A DNA stretch of 64,000 bases from Pezizomycotina sp. ARF18 (Eukaryota; Ascomycota), in contig AZLU01000009.1 of NCBI GenBank assembly GCA_002224055.1, positions 1-64,000 of the forward strand, read 5' to 3'. Under the pieces are notes generated by a model. The model made no database searches and was not told the origin of the DNA. It saw only the letters and a program-made list of their open reading frames with translations. Shown here in pieces: positions 37,021 through 48,056 of this stretch. The position numbers were made by a program, and so were the translations under genes. The number at the start of each line of letters is the position of its first letter. Position 1 is the stretch's first letter.

Positions 37021-37306
37021 TGTAAAATCTGTATATCCGATGAGAATGACTATCTATTTTCTGGGTTTCTAAGGAAAGAACCTGAATTATTGTTGTGTGC
37101 ATATATAACATACCTCTAGCTCTATGATGCTACGATCATACTACTTCCCCGCATATACTTCTTTGACATTCTAGTCAGCCAAACGGATTATTTCTCTGGA
37201 ATGATACTAAAAGTCCAATATTCCCCAGCAAGAAAAGTTCATTCTTAATTACCCAAACTTATATACCTATATATACCTACGTTATATCAAACATAACCAT
37301 GCAATC

Positions 37307-37579
37307 ATGGTTGTGCGCGTCAACGCCGATGGCTCTGTGAGCTTGAACGATCTCGTGGCGCAGGTCCACCCACGTGTTTTAGGCCGGGCAGGCAAAACAC
37401 TAAGCGAAAGCTTGACGATGCCAGATATTTTCCCCGGGTTGCTTCCTGGTGTCCTTAACTGTATCGTCACATATTATGGTTCCTTCAACCCACCACACCG
37501 TAGGCACCTGGCGGTTGAGCCACGAGTCGAAAGAAGTCTTGAGATAGCTGCCACAGGAGGGTTCCACAAAATGCTCTAA
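37307..37579 (+). CDS. NMNAT/cytidylyltransferase-like fragment
   Basis: A 90-residue ORF, MVVRVNADGSVSLNDLVAQV through GFHKML. The segment IVTYYGSFNPPHRRHLAVEP contains GSFNPPHRRH, the GSFNPxHxGH ATP-binding motif of nicotinamide/nicotinate mononucleotide adenylyltransferases and related nucleotidyltransferases. The final His-Leu is kept, but Gly of GH is replaced by Arg. The leading part, DLVAQVHPRVLGRAGKTLSE, resembles the N-terminal extension of some fungal members, from memory. Only the first part of the fold is present; no continuation is seen in the next 700 bases, so it is truncated, frameshifted out of recognition, or a very short gene. The RIP-like island lies just upstream. Confidence 0.4.
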   Translation: MVVRVNADGSVSLNDLVAQVHPRVLGRAGKTLSESLTMPDIFPGLLPGVLNCIVTYYGSFNPPHRRHLAVEPRVERSLEIAATGGFHKML

Positions 37580-38461
37580 CCACTTATAGCTTCAAGAATG
37601 TTCAGGTCCCTTGTTTCTATTTGCTAATGCTCGCAGGAGCCGACATTGGATTTTATCCTGATCGGTTGAATCGTTCCTACGAAATTCAATCTAATAGTGC
37701 CATATTTTCCCGTGCCGAGAGACAATTATTGATTAGAAAAGAGCGAGTACGTATTCTACACACCTAGTGACATTCGTTATTCAACCTCATTGGCCATGTT
37801 AATCTCCCTTTTTCTGGGTGTCCCTAGACGAGGATGAAGCAGGTCTAGTTCCCGACAGTAAATGCAAAAGCCTAATTGTACAGATATACTCGAGCTCATG
37901 TGCCATTCCGTTTAGACCATCAGCGTTCGGAGCCGGTAACTAAAAAGGGATCAAACTTTCTTATAAAAGTCGGGTCGTTTTAGTTAATATTAGTAAACGC
38001 AAATTCCGTGTTCACATCATCGTTGTATATACTATCAATTTTCGGCTGTGGAGCAGTGGAGACGAGAGTTGTTTCACCTTCCTGATATGTTGAAAAATAC
38101 ATGAATTCTCCCACGTGGGGAAATGAGACAGCGGTTCGGAAGAATTTAAGACCTCATATCCATCGCGGAATGATCAGAGCATATCTTCCGTTTGGATTTG
38201 GAGGATCCCTTTTGTACTGTAACCTTAGGATCTGCTATCGTGAGTGCTCATGCCATCTGTGGTAAGGCTACTCCCAATATTTCTTCAACCTCGCATGACG
38301 CCGAGCTAAGGATAATATAAATATGTTCTGGAATTTCCGTTTCCATGCCTGCAAGAAATTGACAACTCAGAACGCCATCCAGATCTATCTAGCATACAAC
38401 AAGCCTACCCTTCATCAAAATCAGCATATCTCTCTCTTCCTTACATCTTCACTCCATCGAT
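37580..38461. other. Intergenic, no recognised gene
   Basis: Nothing recognised. The last 150 bases before 38462 are pyrimidine-rich, as expected of a fungal promoter and leader. Confidence 0.45.
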
Positions 38462-38901
38462 ATGAAGGCCAGCATCTTTCTCACTCTTTTCACTGTTGCC
38501 GTCGTTTCGGCCGCCGCGATAGTTCCTTCCGGATCTGTAAGTCCCGTTTTTCCACTACTCTCTTTCGATTACTCTCTCGACTCTGCTTCATCTCCCAAAT
38601 CTACCTTATAATAATAATAATAATAATAATAAGAATAATAATAACCGTCACCGCTGCCGACTACTCGTCTCTTTCTGATGCTAACGACTCCACATAAACT
38701 ACAGAAAAATACTCCACGGCCCCTACCCGCTACACCCTCGACTGCGGCGGTCTGGAATCCCAGTGTGCTTGCTCTTGCGGGTTTAGCCCCCGACTCTCCT
38801 GCAGGCCCAACCAACCGACCTTTTGCAGCTCGAGTGTACTTGCGTCGATTTGAGCTAGTGGACATGCCCACGATCTTCGCAGGCAACTTATGGAGTTCTT
38901 G
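38462..38901 (+). CDS. Small secreted protein, possibly cysteine-rich, one intron
   Basis: Exon 1 (38462-38536) encodes MKASIFLTLFTVAVVSAAAI then VPSGS, a clean signal peptide with an Ala-rich cleavage region. The intron is 38537-38704 (gtaagt ... actacag) and contains an (ATA)n microsatellite. In strict phase exon 2 reads KNTPRPLPATPSTAAVWNPS and ends NLWSS-stop at 38901, without cysteines. One base more in the A5 run at the exon start would give the frame KYSTAPTRYTLDCGGLESQC, then ACSCGFSPRLSCRPNQ, a Cys-rich small secreted protein ending near 38850. Since one-base run shortening is common in this window, the Cys-rich reading is attractive but unproven. Extracellular; function unknown. Confidence 0.5.
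38608..38643. repeat. (ATA)n microsatellite inside an intron
   Basis: About eight ATA/TAA units, one interruption (aagaat), then three more. It lies inside the intron of the small secreted-protein gene. Confidence 0.8.
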
Positions 38902-40411
38902 ATTTGCAATTTTCTGGGAAAATGTAGGGAAAGGGAATACTTTGGTTTTGCATAGCTAGTTACAGTCAAGCAAAATTAGTTGAGATTAATGGCCAAGACG
39001 ATCATCTCGTCTCTGAAGCCCGTCTCATTACATGCTAAATACTCCACGGACCGTCATCTACCCTATGCCTGTCTACACGTGTGCTCCTCGCCGCTGAAAA
39101 GCTGCTGCCAACGATGCGACAATGCGTCGCTATTTTAGCGATATTTTCGTCGCTTGCGTTGCCCCTTGAGGTAGTGATTTGCCTCGAGGTAAGCACCCCG
39201 AAAATTGTGAGCTCAATGCGTTTGAATAATATTTGACCATCGTTATTGTAATTCTATTAACATGATTATGAACTCGAAAGACCCCGTACCATCGAGGATG
39301 CAGTTTTTGGTACGTTTTATTTAGTCATGACGCTACTAGTGGAGTGTTCACCTATTGCCGCGTCAAGAGGCGCCAAGTCCCCGATTTCGATTATCCTTGC
39401 AGTATCACGAGTCTGTGTCGATTTAATATCATTTCATCAACGCCCCTTTATCCATGAATATTTATAAAGTCTAGAATTAGAAGCTTTCAACGAAATTTTC
39501 ATGGGTCGTTGTCTTATAACCATGTTACACCGGACCATCATTCAGCCCCAACGATCAACCTTCCCGATTTTGTATCGTAGGCGGACGTAAACCCCACGTA
39601 GAGAAAATAACCGCCGATTCAGAACATTTATGATAAATTCCATAGCGGAATTGAAGGTCTTGGGCTCTTCCGCCTCAAAATATACTCCATGTCCAAGAGT
39701 TTGCAAGCTACATCACTTTGAATCGGCTTCGGTTCTCGATATAGCAATATTTAAAATACACTGCACTCCGCACGCTGCTTGTACTCTTGAGGGAAACTTC
39801 AGGACGCCCAATCCGGAGAGCCGTAAAATACATCTGTTTTCATTTCTAAGCAGCTATCATTGCATTTCACAAACAAATGGGCTCCTGCTCATCATGGAGG
39901 TCCCCGACGCGGTAATATGCAAGAGATTTGCGTGTTCAACTGCAGTGCTTGGAACCATGAGTACGGAGCCGGAGGCTAGGGTGCAGGATGGTCCTATATG
40001 CTGGAAATGAGGAATGAATTAATTTCAAACCAAGATGGCTCTGCTCAAGCAAAGAATGCCTTTTCTCAAGTCGTTGTGCAGACGTTATATTTGTATTTAG
40101 ATATTTATATTCAGCTTCACCATCGCTTTCCATTTACACACTATAATATTTAATGGAGTATATTGATTTCGAAATAAGACGCATTTATGTGTCGTGCTAG
40201 TTTGCGGGACGAGTAGATAAATATTTATTGGAAACCGAATTTCTTCAGTGCTCCAGGGTATCGAGTCTGCGGTTCCTGCATCTCGGATTCCCAACTCCGC
40301 AAATTTTACCCCGCTAGCTACCTTCATCGTCGCTCGAAATAATTCAATTTCAATTATTTTCAATACACCGCCCCCACGACAACAATTGTTAAATTCACTC
40401 CTCTTTCGGTT
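38902..40411. other. Intergenic, 1.5 kb
   Basis: No recognised gene. The 126-residue ORF at 39630-40010 has no motif and ordinary composition. Confidence 0.45.
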
Positions 40412-41308
40412 ATGCAGCTAAATGCGCTGCTCCTAAAGCCACCCGTCGCCGCGGCGTGGGTGTACATGTCAGACGATCAGGACTACCGCAAGATTCCTGA
40501 ACTTTGGCGCGCGATAGAGTTTGAAAAGGTCGACGTCTTTTTCGTCGCTCCTACCGGACTTCAAGCAGACGGAACGTTCGGTCTCTATGATTCAAAAGAT
40601 ACGGGCCCTATCGAACACAGGTTCAAATGGGTGGTCCGCACAGCCTGCGAGCAAAACCCGCACATCAAGATACCGTATCGCAGTTCTGGGGCAGCGCTCC
40701 GACGATATGGATATAGGACCTCTCGGTTCTCAAAGATAAAGGCGGTTCTGCAGCGGAGAAGCACGTGAATACTCCGAAGGGATTCATGAAGCACTGGCTG
40801 AACTTCCAAGGTGGGATTGATGGGCACAATATCGACTACGAGGTCGGAAACCATAACGACGGAAACGTATATCCGTTCATTCCCAATTTGATAGCGAGGA
40901 AACGTCAGAGCTTTGATTAATTAAGTTACGAACACAATAGACGAAAGGTCTACATCACCGTTTCGCCGAGCCGAGACAACCTACCTCGAGAAAGCAGTCC
41001 CATCCATCAGCTACGCAAATATGCAGACGTATGCCGGCGGATCTTATCTGAAACCAAAGGACTTTTTGGATATAGGTTTCGATTCATCACAGCTTCTGTA
41101 TGGTATCTGCCCGGAGGTCAGCTGGAGTACCAAATCGGTTAAGGAGGTTGAGGAGGAATACGAGAAGCATCATTTGGCAGGAATTCACCTCTAGAGACTG
41201 AACTCGGTGAACTATGATCATGAAATAGATGTTCAGAAGCAAATCTACGAGTTCCTACATCCACAAAACATGTCGGTGCGTCCTCCGTCCATAAGACTAT
41301 GCGTTTAA
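40412..41308 (+). pseudogene. GH18 chitinase-like gene, decayed
   Basis: A GH18 TIM-barrel protein, normally a secreted chitinase-type hydrolase. In order: AAWVYMSDDQDYRKIPELW (strand 1), VDVFFVAPTGLQADGTFGLY, HRFKWVVRTACEQNPHIKI, SQFWGSAPTIWI, GFMKHWLNFQGGIDGHNIDY-E, which holds the catalytic DGxxxDxE block (DGHNIDYE, acid Glu present), VYITVSPS, TYLEKAVPSISYANMQTYAG, FDSSQLLYGICPEVSW, HHLAGIHL and RLNSVNYDHEIDVQKQIYEF, then a stop at 41308. About 300 residues. Besides frame changes (near 40680 and 40975), at least three in-frame stops occur: after IWI, after RQSFD, and where Trp is expected in HL-W-RLNS. This is stronger evidence of true decay than in neighbouring genes. It lies 4 kb from the GH2 gene. 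Confidence 0.7.
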
Positions 41309-41352
41309 GCAGCTGTAAGATTAGGGCTTCACGACTGCCTAGCCACCCGAAG

Positions 41353-41990
41353 CTAAGAAAGACCTGATAAAACGTACCGCCTGCTTCTCCGCCCCGTCTT
41401 CGACTTGCTTAAAGTACTCAGCCATGGAGAGCCATTCGCTTGTACCTCTTCTGGCATGGCACTTATGTCTATTGCTTCGACCCATTTTTCGATTTTTCCC
41501 TATTGTTCTGAAGAATACGCTCCGCATTCTTCGACGGCAACTTTACGCCGTTGAGTCTAACCGCCGCCCTTTGGCCTTCTAGTCGCCGTTCAATGATCTT
41601 TTGTGCGATATACGCGAGCTGGTCCTCGTTCAACTTGATGTATTTCTTGTCCCCCCATTTTTGGAGACGGTATTTGTACTGAGCCTCACTACATCCATCA
41701 CGATCATCTCTATCAATCAGCCATTTGCGAGTTCCTCATGTTGAGTGCTGTGGACGGGAGTTCTGGGAGAAATAGCCTTTCTTGTTTGATTTGGAATTAA
41801 GTGTGTAACTCAGGTTGCAACAAACCTTTGGCTGTTCATCAGAGCCATAACTTTCTTCAGTCCCATGGTCTTGCGTAGTTCTAGTATTTTATCACGGTGC
41901 TCTTCCCACTCAGTATCGCTGGACCGTTTCCGGTGGAGTTTCGCGGCGACGCATGTACGGCTTTTCAGGGGTAGATAGCTCGTGCCATCT
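41353..41990 (-). CDS. Short Clr5-domain protein
   Basis: The second Clr5-type gene here. On the minus strand: KLHRKRSSDTEWEEHRDKIL, ELRKTMGLKKVMALMNSQRF, then after a probable intron (about 41705-41845) SEAQYKYRLQKWGDKKYIKL. This matches the Clr5 layout W..H...I..L......V...M....-F and then QYK.RL.KWG..K. Next come NEDQLAYIAQKIIERRLEGQ and LNGVKLPSKNAERILQNNRE, and after one frame change KWVEAIDISAMPEEVQANGS; stop at 41353-41355. About 190 residues without ankyrin or TPR repeats. The start is uncertain: the frame opens before 41975, but no convincing ATG was chosen. The gene lies tail-to-tail with the GH18 pseudogene. Domain call good, function unknown. Confidence 0.65.
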
Positions 41991-42550
41991 TATTTAGTCG
42001 GACATCCCGGATAGTACGTTCAATTCGTGCAAATATTTTATAAAAATAAGCCGGCCAGCTTTATTAGATATGTTTCTTTTCGTAACATGATCGTACGTTG
42101 AAACTTGGTTATTTACTGTCTTGCCTTCTCTTGGTGCCGACAGGAGATCGAATCCATAATTTGGATCTATTCTCAGCCTTGTCCTGCTATCTCGCCTTCC
42201 ATTGATGCAACAATCAACAATAAATTATAACCCTTCTCGATGTGGGCGCTTGGCGACCTGGAGGTTGAAAACAAAAAGAGAAATTCCAAAACCAGAAATT
42301 TATACGGTGGATCGCTCCTATCCCAGGCGTTCGCGGACGATTTAAGGTGGGACAATATAGAGCGCAGTTACGAAGGCGCACACTTTTCTGAGCTTTCCTA
42401 GAGCAATGCGTGGCATGATGTATCGTATAAATAATCCTCGTAAATCTAGGGCGCACACGTGCACGCGTACGATTGCTGAAATCCGCAGTTAAAACGGCCC
42501 ATGGGGATGTAGTCAAATGTATACAGCAATAATTAATCGTCCGACAATGA

Positions 42551-43048
42551 TTAATACTTCAGGGCAGAGTCACATAGTACAGTATCATACTTACGGATAG
42601 CTCTAGCGTGCGCGTGTTCTCGCGTATCCCATGCCATGTCTTTAACACATTGTCCACAAAAACCTTCAGGATACATCATGAGACACTTATGTTCCAACGT
42701 TGCACAAAACTCCGCGTAACCACCACGGGCAGTGGAAGTATTAGCTTCTCGTTGAATCATACCGTTGCGGCTATATTTGAAATCTTTACCTAGGATTATA
42801 GCGGATCGAAAGAAAGCGCGTTCTTTCTTGTTGGATGACATAACGGATTTTATGGGCGAGGACGATTAATTTTCGTAGTCGCGTGAGATTTTGCACTTTC
42901 CAACCAGTCGCTCCCTACTATCGGGTAAATAAGGAAACCCCTCTGCGTTGGCACCAATGAATACACCGGATCCCGCCTTCGGAAGTTTATATGATCTTTT
43001 GCAAAACATTTTCCCGTTCATCACATGCGATTTCGCATCGGACGGCAT
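42551..43048 (-). CDS. Possible hypothetical protein (two consecutive ORFs)
   Basis: I do not recognise it. Two minus-strand ORFs follow each other: 42866-43048 (MPSDAKSHVMNGKMFCKRSY, then KLPKAGSGVFIGANAEG) and 42551-42841 (MSSNKKERAFFRSAIILGKD, then FCGQCVKDMAWDT). Their spacing (25 bases) and composition would allow one gene with an intron or frame change. The CxxC in FCGQC is the only feature of note. It could be chance. Confidence 0.2.
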
Positions 43049-43416
43049 CCCTCATTCTGCGGGTACCATCCCACGCGAGTAGTCCAGCAACGAGGCTTGC
43101 GCAACTCGAAATTCTGTAAAATACAGTGGTGAGGACAACATGGCCAGTACCGTGTATGTTTACTGCTTCAGGTCAATCTCCATGGATAGCGGATTCCTAT
43201 CACTTACATTTGTAGACGATTATTACTGCCTGATGTCGCGGGGTAATAGGCGATTGCGACGAAGCGAAAGACGTCTTTAATAGAAAGTAGAACTCTCTCC
43301 TCCTTCGAAATCATCAAAGGGATATTCATTTTTATTTTCGGTGACGACTCTACGTCACTAACATATGAAAGTATACGTTTTTACTTTATACATATTAGCC
43401 TTCCCAGCAAGAAAAG

Positions 43417-44163
43417 ATGCCGGTGCCTAGTCGCAGTCTTGGTCGTCAGTTCAGACCTCACCCCTCTTCCAATGCTAGTGAAGCAAAGCCGTTTTTAATT
43501 CAAGAGAAGTCTCATAACCACTGATGCTTTCCACTTGTAGACAAGTCTTCCAAGCGGACGAAATCCAAAGACTACGAAGCAATCTCAAAGCTCCGTGATT
43601 CCGTTACTTCGCCAACTAAGCATCGTGGGTCGGATGTATCTCGAAAATATGTCGAAAAACCACCAAGTCCGCCTCCAGAGCCGGAGGTAACAGAAAAGCT
43701 TACCATCAGAAAACATACACATGAGGAATATCTCACGCCGGATGATATCCACGAGGCAAAGGCGTCACCGCAAATTCCTACAAATACAATACCCGACGTG
43801 GAGAAAAATTACGACTTCCAAGAGGACTCGGAGCACATGACGACAGGTAAGTGAAGCTTCAAGCGAAAATGGTTTGGCAACTCGGACAGAAACTAACTCG
43901 ACAAATGTCGCTACAGATCAATACGGAGCAGACGACGCAGAAGAACAGATCGCCACTGATAACAGAGAATTTGAGGGCCCCTAACGCCTCTGGCTAGTCC
44001 CGTCACCGAGTTTGCTACCGACACAATTATTGAATCAGAATCGCCAGTTTCGACCAATGGCATGACTTCCACGTGGAAGGATTTCAGTATTCGAGGAGTT
44101 GGCATTACCGCTTTCTATGTGATTCTATCATACTTTGTCTTACTCGTATTATATAAACTGTAA
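43417..44163 (+). CDS. Tail-anchored membrane protein of unknown function, two introns
   Basis: The ATG at 43417 gives MPVPSRSLGRQFRPHPSSNA. A probable intron (gtgaag near 43480 to cttgtag at 43541) joins to NKSSKRTKSKDYEAISKLRD. A polar, Pro/Glu-rich region follows (VEKPPSPPPEPEVTEKLTIR, HEEYLTPDDIHEAKASPQIP). A second intron, gtaagtg at 43847 to ctacag at 43916, precedes QYGADDAEEQIATDNREFEG. After one frame change near 43980 (a C or G run one base short) it reads TPLASPVTEFATDTIIESES. The end, GITAFYVILSYFVLLVLYKL-stop, is a single C-terminal hydrophobic helix typical of tail-anchored proteins, which places the polar domain in the cytosol. I do not recognise the family. About 200 residues. 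Confidence 0.6.
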
Positions 44164-45197
44164 GAAGAGAAGGAGAGAATAACAATATCAAGCAGAATAC
44201 TTCATGATATTACTAAAATAGTATATAAGTCAATAATTCCTTCCGCAACCTCGCTATGTTATGTCCATATGTCTATGCAGCTTTATTGAGTAATTCCGGA
44301 AATTTGGTGACCAATTACTTTTGACGAGCACGCGCTTGAGCTTGATAGAAGCCCCAGTCTGAATTTTGCTCAGGGTTCCCTCAAAGTTTGATAAAGTTGT
44401 TGTCCAGTTTATGCTCTTCAGACCAATAAAGCACAACATTGAGTATCACGTTTCTAGTTGGAAACGTGAGCAATCCCCAAAGCCCCGTAAACAGCAATCC
44501 CGTAATTAATTGCCAATAAGAAATAAAAAAAAAAGAACCCACCACATATCAAGATGAGCGGTAAGCTTTTATATAAAAGCTAAACTAATATAGATAAATA
44601 CTGGTTGAAAGGTGTTTTCAACATGAAATGTGGGGTGAGCAGAATGCATTACCACGTTTGCGTGCTATACGGACTCTTTGGCCGACAAGAAACTCGTGGG
44701 AAATTATCGGAAGACAGAGAGCCTCATACAAGTGATATCTTTGTATGTGATATGGCTTATCCCCGTACTGAGAGTAAGCGGGGCCTAATTCAGGCAGGTA
44801 CTGATGATAAAACTCGCCGGGACATCGATCGATAGTTAACGGCAGGCGGGAACGCCATGCAACGGGGACTAGTACCTGGAACAGAGATGAACCCGCTGTC
44901 AGCAAGAGCCAAGGCTACCAGGCTGTTTTTATTGCGACGGTTAAAATGGCAACGTCCCTACAAGGCGTTACATCAGGAGAAATAGCGCCACTCCCGAGCC
45001 ACGGAATGAATCGGTCGATTGGGTTTCAGGACCGGAACGAAATTACCCCACAGCTTGACATCACACTTTCCAATCTGGACGGCATCATCTGGAATATAAA
45101 GGGTATATCAATAGGCCGTCCTCTGAGGAAGAACACGTTGGGATCATATTCGACTCTGAAGGCAAAGCCGTCATTCAGAAACCAAATTGACGATCCA
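44164..45197. other. Upstream region of the GH2 gene
   Basis: No gene recognised. The GH2 frame stays open upstream to 44946, but that part has no signal peptide and looks like 5' flank. Confidence 0.45.
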
Positions 45198-48056
45198 ATG
45201 CATTTCTTCGTACTCTCACTTGCCCTCGGTACATTTGTTGCGGGCGCAGCTGCAACCGACACTAGAACCGCCAATGCTCCTCTCGTGACGTCCCCAGGCA
45301 ACAAAGCCGCAGTTCAGGGGTGGTACATGCAATCGTCGGCGCATGCCTCTCGCGATATGGTCGATCTCTCGCGGCCTGGTGCTGACACGTCCTCGTGGTA
45401 CCGCGTCGGCAGCCATGGTACAGTTATGGTATGGTCCGTTCATCCCCTGGAGAAAAATAAAATAAAATGGCGCTCAGTGGCTGACCCCCGAAAAATCGCG
45501 CTGGCTCAAATTATTAGGCCGGCCTGATCGAGAATAACATCTACAATGACACACACCTCTTCTTCTCGGATAATTTGAAGAAAGTCGACCAAGGGCAATT
45601 TACGGTTCCTTGGCTATATCGGGAAGAACTTATGTTCAGTCCACAACCCAACCAGTATTACTTCCTAGAAACAAACGGCATCTCATCCAAGGCCGACCTC
45701 TACCTCAATGGCGTGCAACTAGCGTCTAAGGACTCACTCAGGGGCGCGTACGGAGGTCGGAAATTCGACATTACCAAGTATCTTAAAGATGGCAAGAACG
45801 CAATCCTGATCCGCGCTTATCCCACCAACTACCTCGCCGACTTTGCCCTCGGCTTCGTCGACTGGAACCCATATCCTCCGGACAACGGGACAGGTGTATG
45901 GCGCGAAGTCTTCATATCTCAAGCGGGCCCTGTATCATTGTTCAAGCCGCGAGTGATAACTGACTATGTCGGTAAACCTACAAACACCGTGACCGCGACG
46001 ATCAAGATTGTTGTGCAGAATAGCAGCCGAGAGACGTGCAAGGTACGCTGGAAGGCTTCATTAAGGAGATCGGCGGTGGAACTAAGGTGCCGGTGTCAGC
46101 ATCTTACAACTTGAAAGCGAACGAAACCAAAACTGTCACAATGACAGCACGTATCGAAAACCCCAAGATTTGGTGGCCCAAGCTGTGGGGCGACCAACCG
46201 CTCTACACGCTCGATGTAGCAGCTTACGTCGGGGCCGGCCACGAACTTTCAGACCGAGCAGCGCAGGGCGCCTTTGGCATTAGGCATGTGGCCTCCGCCC
46301 TAAACAAGCATAATGGGACGGCATTTACCGTTAACGGCCAGTACTTCCACGTTCGTGGTGCGGGCTACTCATCCGACATGTTTCTCCGCCTTGATGAGAA
46401 TAAACTAGCCCGTCAGTTCGAGTACATTCTGGACATGGTATGAACACTGTGCGTCTTGAAGGCAAACAGGAGCACCCCGTGTTATACGATCTTGCTGATC
46501 GCATGGGTCTGATGGTCATTGCGGGGTGGGAGTGTTGCGACAAGTGGGAGGGCTGGAAGTATAACGAGGACGCCGATGGTGTCAAGTGGGTCGATAGTGA
46601 TTACGACACGGCGCGGGAGCAGATGCATCACGAGGCTTACATGATGCAGGGGCATGCAAGCATGCTCGCCTTCTTCGTAGGTAGTGACTTCTGGCCTGAT
46701 GAGCGTGCGTCTAAGATCTACGTCGATAAGCTGAAGGAACTCGACTGGGACGTACCGATTATTTCTTCCGCCGCAGCCAGGGGATTCCCTTCGAATTTAG
46801 GGCCGTCGGGTATGAAGATGGGTAAGTTACTTATCCTTGACCGAAGATAATTAGCTAGTACTTACGGCATCCGCGCATCACTAACACTTGAGCGAAGATG
46901 GCCCCTACGACTGGGTTCCTCCAAATTACTGGTACGGCGACCAGCTCGGCGCGGCGTTCGGTTTCGGCTCTGAACTAGGCGCCGGAGTCGGCACGCCGGA
47001 GCTTTCCTCACTCAAAAAGTTCCTTACGGATTCGGACCTCAAAGACCTCTGGACCGCGCCCAATAAAGGACTCTATCATATGTCGACCGACGTATCTCAA
47101 TTCCACGACCGCAGCATATACAACAAAGCTCTTTATGCCCGCTTCGGCACCCCTTCCTCGCTGGAGAACTACCTGCTGAAAGCGCAAGCGATGGATTATG
47201 AGGCCACAAGATCCCAGTACGAAGCGTATGCAGCGAAGAAAAATGCCCCAAATCCGGCAACGGGGCTTATTTACTGGATGCTCAACAACGCATGGCCGAG
47301 CCTGCACTGGAACTTATTCGACTACTACCTAAAGCAGCGGGCAGCTATTACGGCGCTAAGGTCGGCTCTCGACCGGAACATGTCGCGTTCGAGTATGAGA
47401 GCGCGCATGGCGACATCTGGCTCATTAACCACACACTTGACAAAAAAGGAGCGAGATCCGTCGATATTGACCTCATTACCAAGGATGGGCGGAAGATCGT
47501 TTCCAAAAATGTGAAGGCTACGACGCAGCCGAACTACTCGCAACGTATAGCTTCCGTGCCCGAAGCCACGGCGATCAAAGACGTGGCGTTCCTCCGGTTA
47601 GTATTACGTGACCCAAGCGGCAATGTCTTGAGCCGGAACGTCTACCCCCTGTCACCGACAATCGACAAATTGAACTGGGAAAAATCGGAGTGGTACTACA
47701 CCCCGGTTACGTCATTCGCCAATTACAAATCTTTAGAGACACTTGCACCGGCTAACCTGAGCGCGGCAGCGGCAGCACCACCTAAGCACAATGCTGCAGG
47801 TGACAGACTCACGGTGGACATTGTGATGGATAATCTGGCCGATGTACCTGCATACCTTGTCCGCATGGAGCTTCAAGATACGACCGGGACGGATGTCACA
47901 CCGGCGTTCTGGACTGACAACTATGTAACACTGTGGCCGAGAGAGCAGATAACCATTGGGGTTAGCTGGCCAGCGACTGGAATTAACGGTGGCGCAGGAT
48001 CGGTCAAAATCTCGGGCTGGAATGTGGGTACTATTAAAAATGTGCCTTTGAAGTGA
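45198..48056 (+). CDS. GH2 exo-beta-D-glucosaminidase (secreted), three one-base frame changes
   Basis: Releases glucosamine from the non-reducing end of chitosan oligomers. The ATG at 45198 starts a signal peptide, MHFFVLSLALGTFVAGAAA, which is why it is preferred over upstream ATGs. Intron 1 is 45429-45517 (TVM-AGLIENN); intron 2 is 46822-46897 with a CTAAC branch (MKM-DGPYDW). Seen: sugar-binding domain YYFLETNGISSKADLYLNGV, FALGFVDWNPYPPDNGTGVW, Ig-like WWPKLWGDQPLY, barrel start GMNTVRLEGKQEHP, LAFFVGSDFWPDERA with the Asp used as acid/base in exochitosanases (CsxA type), FGFGSELGAG with the nucleophile Glu, and GLIYWMLNNAWPSLHWNLFD. The C-terminal beta domains end IKNVPLK-stop. About 890 residues. 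Breaks near 46038 (GG to G), 46438 (GGG to GG) and 47332 (AAAA to AAA) each need one added base. Probably intact in the organism. Confidence 0.9.
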
